Positions 60,439 through 64,000 of a stretch of DNA of 64,000 nucleotides are shown piece after piece (the first letter of the stretch is position 1; every line of letters begins with the position of its first letter). Under the pieces are notes generated by a model. It had not been told where the DNA came from. It saw only the letters and a list, made by a program, of their open reading frames with translations, and did not search any database. The stretch comes from Selenomonadales bacterium (lineage in GTDB: Bacteria > Bacillota > Negativicutes > Sporomusales > UBA7701): assembly GCA_029975165.1 (NCBI GenBank), contig JARKPR010000039.1, forward strand, positions 1 through 64,000, given 5' to 3'. Made by a program: the position numbers and the translations under genes.

Positions 60439-61917
60439 ATGATGTACGAACTGACGTTGATTGCCCTCGGCCTGCCGCTGGCGACGGCGGCGGCCAGCCT
60501 GGCCGCGCGCCGGGCGGGGCTTGTGAAGGTGCTGAATATCGCCGGCAGCCTGCTGACGTGCGGCGCGGCTTTCGCGCTGACGGCCGGGGTGCTGCGGGAC
60601 GGGCCTTTCGCCTACAAATGGGTTTACCTGGACGCGCTGAGCGGGCTGCTGCTGGTGGTGGTGGGGCTGCTGACCTTTACGGCGACGCTGTTTTCGCTGT
60701 CGTATATGGACGAGGAGGTGGCCGAGGGCCGGGTGCGGCCGGGGCTGCTGCCCCGCTACTATGCGCTGCTGCAGTTGTTTGCGTTCACGATGCTGGCGGT
60801 GCTGACGGTCGAGAACCTCGGCCTGATGTGGGTGGGGGTGGAGGCGACGACGCTGGCGTCGACGCTGCTGGTGGCCTTCTACTTCAACCGCCCGGCGCTG
60901 GAGGCGGCCTGGAAGTATGTGATGGTGTGCAATGTGGGCATTTTGTTCGCGCTGCTGGGGACCATCCTGCTGTATTACGCCCAGCTGAGCGCGGGCGACG
61001 GCGGGGCGGCGCTGAGCCTGGCGGCGCTGGCCGGGGCGAGCGGCCGGCTCGATCCGTTCCTGGTGAAGCTGGCGTTCGTGTTCATCCTGATCGGCTACGG
61101 CACGAAGGCCGGCCTGGCGCCGATGCATACCTGGCTGCCGGACGCCCACAGCCAGGCGCCGTCGCCGGTGAGCGGCCTGCTGTCCGGGGCGCTTTTGAGC
61201 TGCGCGCTGTATGTGCTGATCCGCAATTTGGGCGTCGTGACGGCGGTGCTGGGCGGCGGCTTCGCGCAGGCGGGGCTGCTGCTGTTCGGGCTGCTGTCGG
61301 TGGCGGTGGCGGTGCCGTTCATGCTGGTGCAGCACGATATAAAGAGGCTGCTGGCGTATTCGAGCGTGGAGCATGTCGGCATCGTGAGCTTCGGCCTCGG
61401 GATCGGCACGCCGCTGGCGCTGTACGGGGCGGCGTTCCATATCCTCAACCACGCGGTGGCCAAGTCGGCGCTGTTCTACCTGGCGGGCATAATCAGCCAG
61501 CGCTACGGCACGAAGCAGGTGATGCGCATCCGCGGGCTGCTGGCGGCCATGCCGGCGACGGGGGCGATGTTTTTGACGGCGGTGCTGGCGATCGTGGGCA
61601 CGCCGCCGCTGAATGTGTTTTTCAGCAAGTTCGCGATCGTGGCCGCGGCGTTCGCGGCCGGCAGGCCGGTGCTGGGGGCGCTGCTGCTGCTGCTGCTGGC
61701 CGGGGTGTTCGCGGGGATGATGTATTATACGACCCGGATGGTGTTCGGGGCGGCACCGGCCGGCGCGGCCGCCGGCCGGACCGGGGCCTGCGGCCTGGCG
61801 GCGGTGGCGCTGTCGCTTTTATGGGTGGCGGGTACGGGCCTGTACCTGCCGCCGTGGCTGGACGGGCTGCTGACCAAGGCGGCGGCGCAAATCTTCGCCG
61901 CGACAGGGGGGCTGTAA
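60439..61917 (+). CDS. hyfF: group 4 hydrogenase membrane subunit, HyfF-like (antiporter-type)
   Basis: The 492-residue NuoN/MrpD-type protein shows LMWVGVEATTLASTLLVAFY, GYGTKAGLAPMHTWLPDAHS and RLLAYSSVEHVGIVSFGLGI, with the conserved Glu and Lys of ion-channel subunits. Together with HyfB it gives the complex two antiporter-type modules; a separate HyfD is absent. Two adjacent ATG codons (60439, 60442) are possible starts, one base after the hyfE stop. Confidence 0.92.
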   Translation: MMYELTLIALGLPLATAAASLAARRAGLVKVLNIAGSLLTCGAAFALTAGVLRDGPFAYKWVYLDALSGLLLVVVGLLTFTATLFSLSYMDEEVAEGRVRPGLLPRYYALLQLFAFTMLAVLTVENLGLMWVGVEATTLASTLLVAFYFNRPALEAAWKYVMVCNVGILFALLGTILLYYAQLSAGDGGAALSLAALAGASGRLDPFLVKLAFVFILIGYGTKAGLAPMHTWLPDAHSQAPSPVSGLLSGALLSCALYVLIRNLGVVTAVLGGGFAQAGLLLFGLLSVAVAVPFMLVQHDIKRLLAYSSVEHVGIVSFGLGIGTPLALYGAAFHILNHAVAKSALFYLAGIISQRYGTKQVMRIRGLLAAMPATGAMFLTAVLAIVGTPPLNVFFSKFAIVAAAFAAGRPVLGALLLLLLAGVFAGMMYYTTRMVFGAAPAGAAAGRTGACGLAAVALSLLWVAGTGLYLPPWLDGLLTKAAAQIFAATGGL

Positions 61918-61918
61918 T

Positions 61919-63436
61919 ATGGACAGGACGTTTGTGGTGAAGGCCGCGAACCTGCGGGCGGCGGCCAACGCGTGCGCGAGCCGGAGCCGGCACGGGCTGC
62001 TGGCGATGTTCGCCTGCGACGAGCGGGCCCAGTCGGGCTGCTACGCGATTTACTGCCTGTTCGACGGGCGGTGGCCGGACGGGCTGACGACGGTGAAGGG
62101 GCTGGTGCCGGCCGACGGGCCGCTGGAGTTCCCGTCGCTGACGCCGGTCATCCCGGCGGCGGCCTGGTACGAGCGGGAAATTTACGATATGTTCGGCGTG
62201 AAGCCGGTGGGCTATCCGGAGCTGCGGCCGCTGGTGCTGCACGAGAACTGGCCGGAGGGGGTGCACCCGCTGCGCAAGGATTTCGATGCGCGCCAGGAGG
62301 TCCCGACGGCGGCCGATAGGCCATTCCTGATGCTGCATGCTCACGGCGAGGGGGTTTTCGAGGTGCCGGTGGGCCCCATCCATGCCGGCATCATCGAGCC
62401 CGGCCATTTTCGCTTCAGCCAGGCGGGGGAGAGCATCATCCGCCTGGACGCCAAGCTGTTTTTCACCCACCGCGGCATCGAGAAGGCGGTGGAGGGGCTG
62501 ACGCCGGACGCCGCCCTGCCGATGGTGGAGCGGATCTGCGGGGTGTGCGCCGTGTCGCACGCGCTGTCGTTCTCCCAGGCGGTGGAGGGCATGACGGGGA
62601 CGGTAATCCCGGAGCGGGCCAGGTGGATAAGGGTGCTGGCGGCCGAGCTGGAGCGGCTGTACAACCATGTGGGCGACATCGGCAACCTCGGGGCCGGCCT
62701 GGGCTTCGCGGTGGCGGTGAGCAACGGCGCGCGCCTGAAGGAGGGCCTGCTGCGCCTGAACGAGGCGGTGACCGGCAACCGCTATCTGCGCGGCATGGTG
62801 GTGCCGGGCGGCGTGGCGATGGACGCGACGGCCGAGCTGCGGCAGGCGATCGACGAGGCGCTGGCGGCCTTCGAGCCGGATTTCGCCGAACTGGTTGGCC
62901 TGTTCAAGGAGAACGACGCTTTCCTGGACCGGGTGAATACGACCGGGGTGCTGCCGTTTACCGCGGCCCGCGAGCTGGGGGTGGTAGGGGTGGCGGCCAG
63001 GGCGTCCGGGGTGGACTGGGACATGCGCCGCGACAAGCCGTACGGCGGTTACGGCGAGCTGGATTTCGCCGTGCCGGTGCGCCGCAGCGGCGACGTGGCC
63101 GCCCGCCTGTGGGTGCGGGTGGACGAGGTGCACCAGACGGTGAGGCTGATCCGCCAGGCGCTGGAGCGCATCGCGGCGTCCGGCCCGGAGCTGGCGGCGA
63201 GCGTGCCGGCGGCGGCGGCGGGAAGCACGGGCGCGGGCTGGAGTGAGTCGGCCCGCGGCGCGAACGTGCACTGGCTGATGATGGGCGAGGATAACCGCAT
63301 ATGGCGTTATTTCGCCCGCTCGGCGTCATACGCGAACTGGCCGGCGCTGACGGTGGCCGCGCCGGGCAACATCATCCCCGATTTCCCGCTGATCAACAAG
63401 AGCTTCGAGCTCTGCTACGCCTGCCTGGACCGTTAG
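61919..63436 (+). CDS. hyfG: group 4 [NiFe]-hydrogenase large subunit with NuoC-like N-terminus
   Basis: The 505-residue protein fuses a NuoC/30-kDa domain (1 to about 125; AAAWYEREIYDMFGV) to a NuoD-type catalytic domain. The two nickel-binding motifs are complete: ERICGVC with C207 and C210, and ELCYACLDR with C499 and C502 at the very end. This separates it from complex I subunits and shows a true hydrogenase. The end at CLDR matches maturation-independent group 4 forms that lack a cleaved tail (family knowledge). Confidence 0.95.
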   Translation: MDRTFVVKAANLRAAANACASRSRHGLLAMFACDERAQSGCYAIYCLFDGRWPDGLTTVKGLVPADGPLEFPSLTPVIPAAAWYEREIYDMFGVKPVGYPELRPLVLHENWPEGVHPLRKDFDARQEVPTAADRPFLMLHAHGEGVFEVPVGPIHAGIIEPGHFRFSQAGESIIRLDAKLFFTHRGIEKAVEGLTPDAALPMVERICGVCAVSHALSFSQAVEGMTGTVIPERARWIRVLAAELERLYNHVGDIGNLGAGLGFAVAVSNGARLKEGLLRLNEAVTGNRYLRGMVVPGGVAMDATAELRQAIDEALAAFEPDFAELVGLFKENDAFLDRVNTTGVLPFTAARELGVVGVAARASGVDWDMRRDKPYGGYGELDFAVPVRRSGDVAARLWVRVDEVHQTVRLIRQALERIAASGPELAASVPAAAAGSTGAGWSESARGANVHWLMMGEDNRIWRYFARSASYANWPALTVAAPGNIIPDFPLINKSFELCYACLDR

Positions 63437-63448
63437 GGGGAACAAGTT

Positions 63449-64000
63449 ATGCTGAAGATTTTGCAGAAGATAATGGCTGTCGGCACGGTGACGGAGAATT
63501 GGGACGCCGCCGTTCCCCCCGCGCGGGCCCGCGGCCGGGTGGCGCCGGCGGGCGGGCCGTGCGCCGCCTGCGGGGCTTGCCTGGCGGTGTGCCCGGTGGG
63601 GGCGATAACGGCGGACGGCGACAGTGTGACGGTCAACCAGCGGGTGTGTATTTTCTGCGGCCGCTGTGTGGAGCGGTGCGAACGGAAGCTGCTGACGCAG
63701 ACGGGCGACTGGAAGCTGGCTGAGCTGGGCGGGCAGCTGCTGGGCGAGGCGGTGCGGGCCGAGATCGCCAAGACATTGGGCCGGTCGCTGCATATCCGCC
63801 ACCTGGATGTGGGGTCGTGCAACGCGTGCGATTTCGAGCTGAGCCAGCTGTTGAGCCCGGTGTACGATTTGCAGCAGTACGGCATCGATTTCGTGGCGTC
63901 GCCCCGCCACGCCGACCTGTTGATGGTGACCGGGGTGGTTACGCGCAACCTGACCCAGGCGCTGCTGATGACGTACGAGGCGACGCCGGCGCCGCGGCTG
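63449..64000 (+). CDS. fused ferredoxin/small subunit of group 4 hydrogenase (runs off the window)
   Basis: The 184 visible residues join a two-cluster ferredoxin domain (C38, C41, C44, C48; then C67, C70, C73, C77) to a NuoB/HycG-type small-subunit start (LDVGSCNACDFELSQLLSPV with C124 and C127). In E. coli these are separate proteins (HyfH and HyfI). The ferredoxin part would feed electrons from a formate dehydrogenase or ferredoxin to the proximal cluster. The gene has no stop before base 64000, so its remaining cysteine ligands are not visible. Confidence 0.9.
   Translation, partial: MLKILQKIMAVGTVTENWDAAVPPARARGRVAPAGGPCAACGACLAVCPVGAITADGDSVTVNQRVCIFCGRCVERCERKLLTQTGDWKLAELGGQLLGEAVRAEIAKTLGRSLHIRHLDVGSCNACDFELSQLLSPVYDLQQYGIDFVASPRHADLLMVTGVVTRNLTQALLMTYEATPAPRL

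Overview
The window reads as chromosomal DNA from a diderm, endospore-forming, anaerobic Firmicute, most likely Negativicutes and probably Sporomusaceae (inference; no species is named). The evidence is the combination of spore-coat genes (cotJA-JB-JC and a CotF-like pair) with outer-membrane genes (TolC and its periplasmic fusion partner), a group 4 [NiFe]-hydrogenase cluster and high GC. IS110 (0.3-1.4 kb), speD (about 29 kb), the CDP-alcohol phosphotransferase (about 32 kb) and the chemoreceptor (33-34 kb) are visibly AT-richer than the rest.

Layout. 0-1.5 kb: IS110-family element with a long non-coding left end. 1.5-6.5 kb: a tight minus-strand set gcvH-lpd-(glutaredoxin/degenerate radical-SAM fusion)-arylsulfotransferase next to a CprK-like Crp/Fnr regulator; this is the best candidate for an undescribed system. 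6.7-8.2 kb: cotJABC and a PspC-domain gene. 8.3-16.2 kb: FtsW/RodA/SpoVE protein, beta-propeller protein, DUF2935 protein, trmB, sensor kinase, an AAA+ regulator lacking GAFTGA, and a stand-alone NrdD-tail-like protein. 16.3-21.7 kb: tetR-MFP-permease-permease-tolC efflux operon with no ATPase gene. 21.9-26.9 kb: small unknown genes, a T-box leader in front of a decayed molybdopterin oxidoreductase operon, a PrcB-like secreted protein, an ECF sigma/anti-sigma pair and a glucosaminidase.

27-41 kb: PilZ protein with a Cys-rich tail, FAD oxidoreductase, speD, TIGR04076 protein, NlpC/P60 hydrolase, CDP-alcohol phosphotransferase, chemoreceptor, recQ, ridA, coat genes, MscS channel, M20 amidohydrolase and GNAT acetyltransferase. 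41.4-44.2 kb: OpuC-type osmolyte ABC transporter behind a strong promoter embedded in an inverted repeat. 44.2-56.6 kb: glnS, HAD protein, several small proteins, a PAS-PAS-GGDEF-HD-GYP protein, a membrane transporter, tRNA-Thr(CGT), azlCD with a divergent MocR-type regulator, and serC. Two copies of a palindromic element sit just behind minus-strand stop codons at 46.55 and 52.6 kb. 56.8-64 kb: group 4 hydrogenase genes hyfB-C-E-F-G and a fused ferredoxin/small subunit that runs off the end.

Functional themes are anaerobic redox chemistry (hydrogenase, lipoyl/Lpd/glutaredoxin cluster, NrdD/NrdG-like oddities), sporulation, envelope transport across two membranes, and c-di-GMP signalling. Many long open frames antisense to GC-rich genes are shadows and were left out. 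All calls come from reading the sequence; no database search was run.
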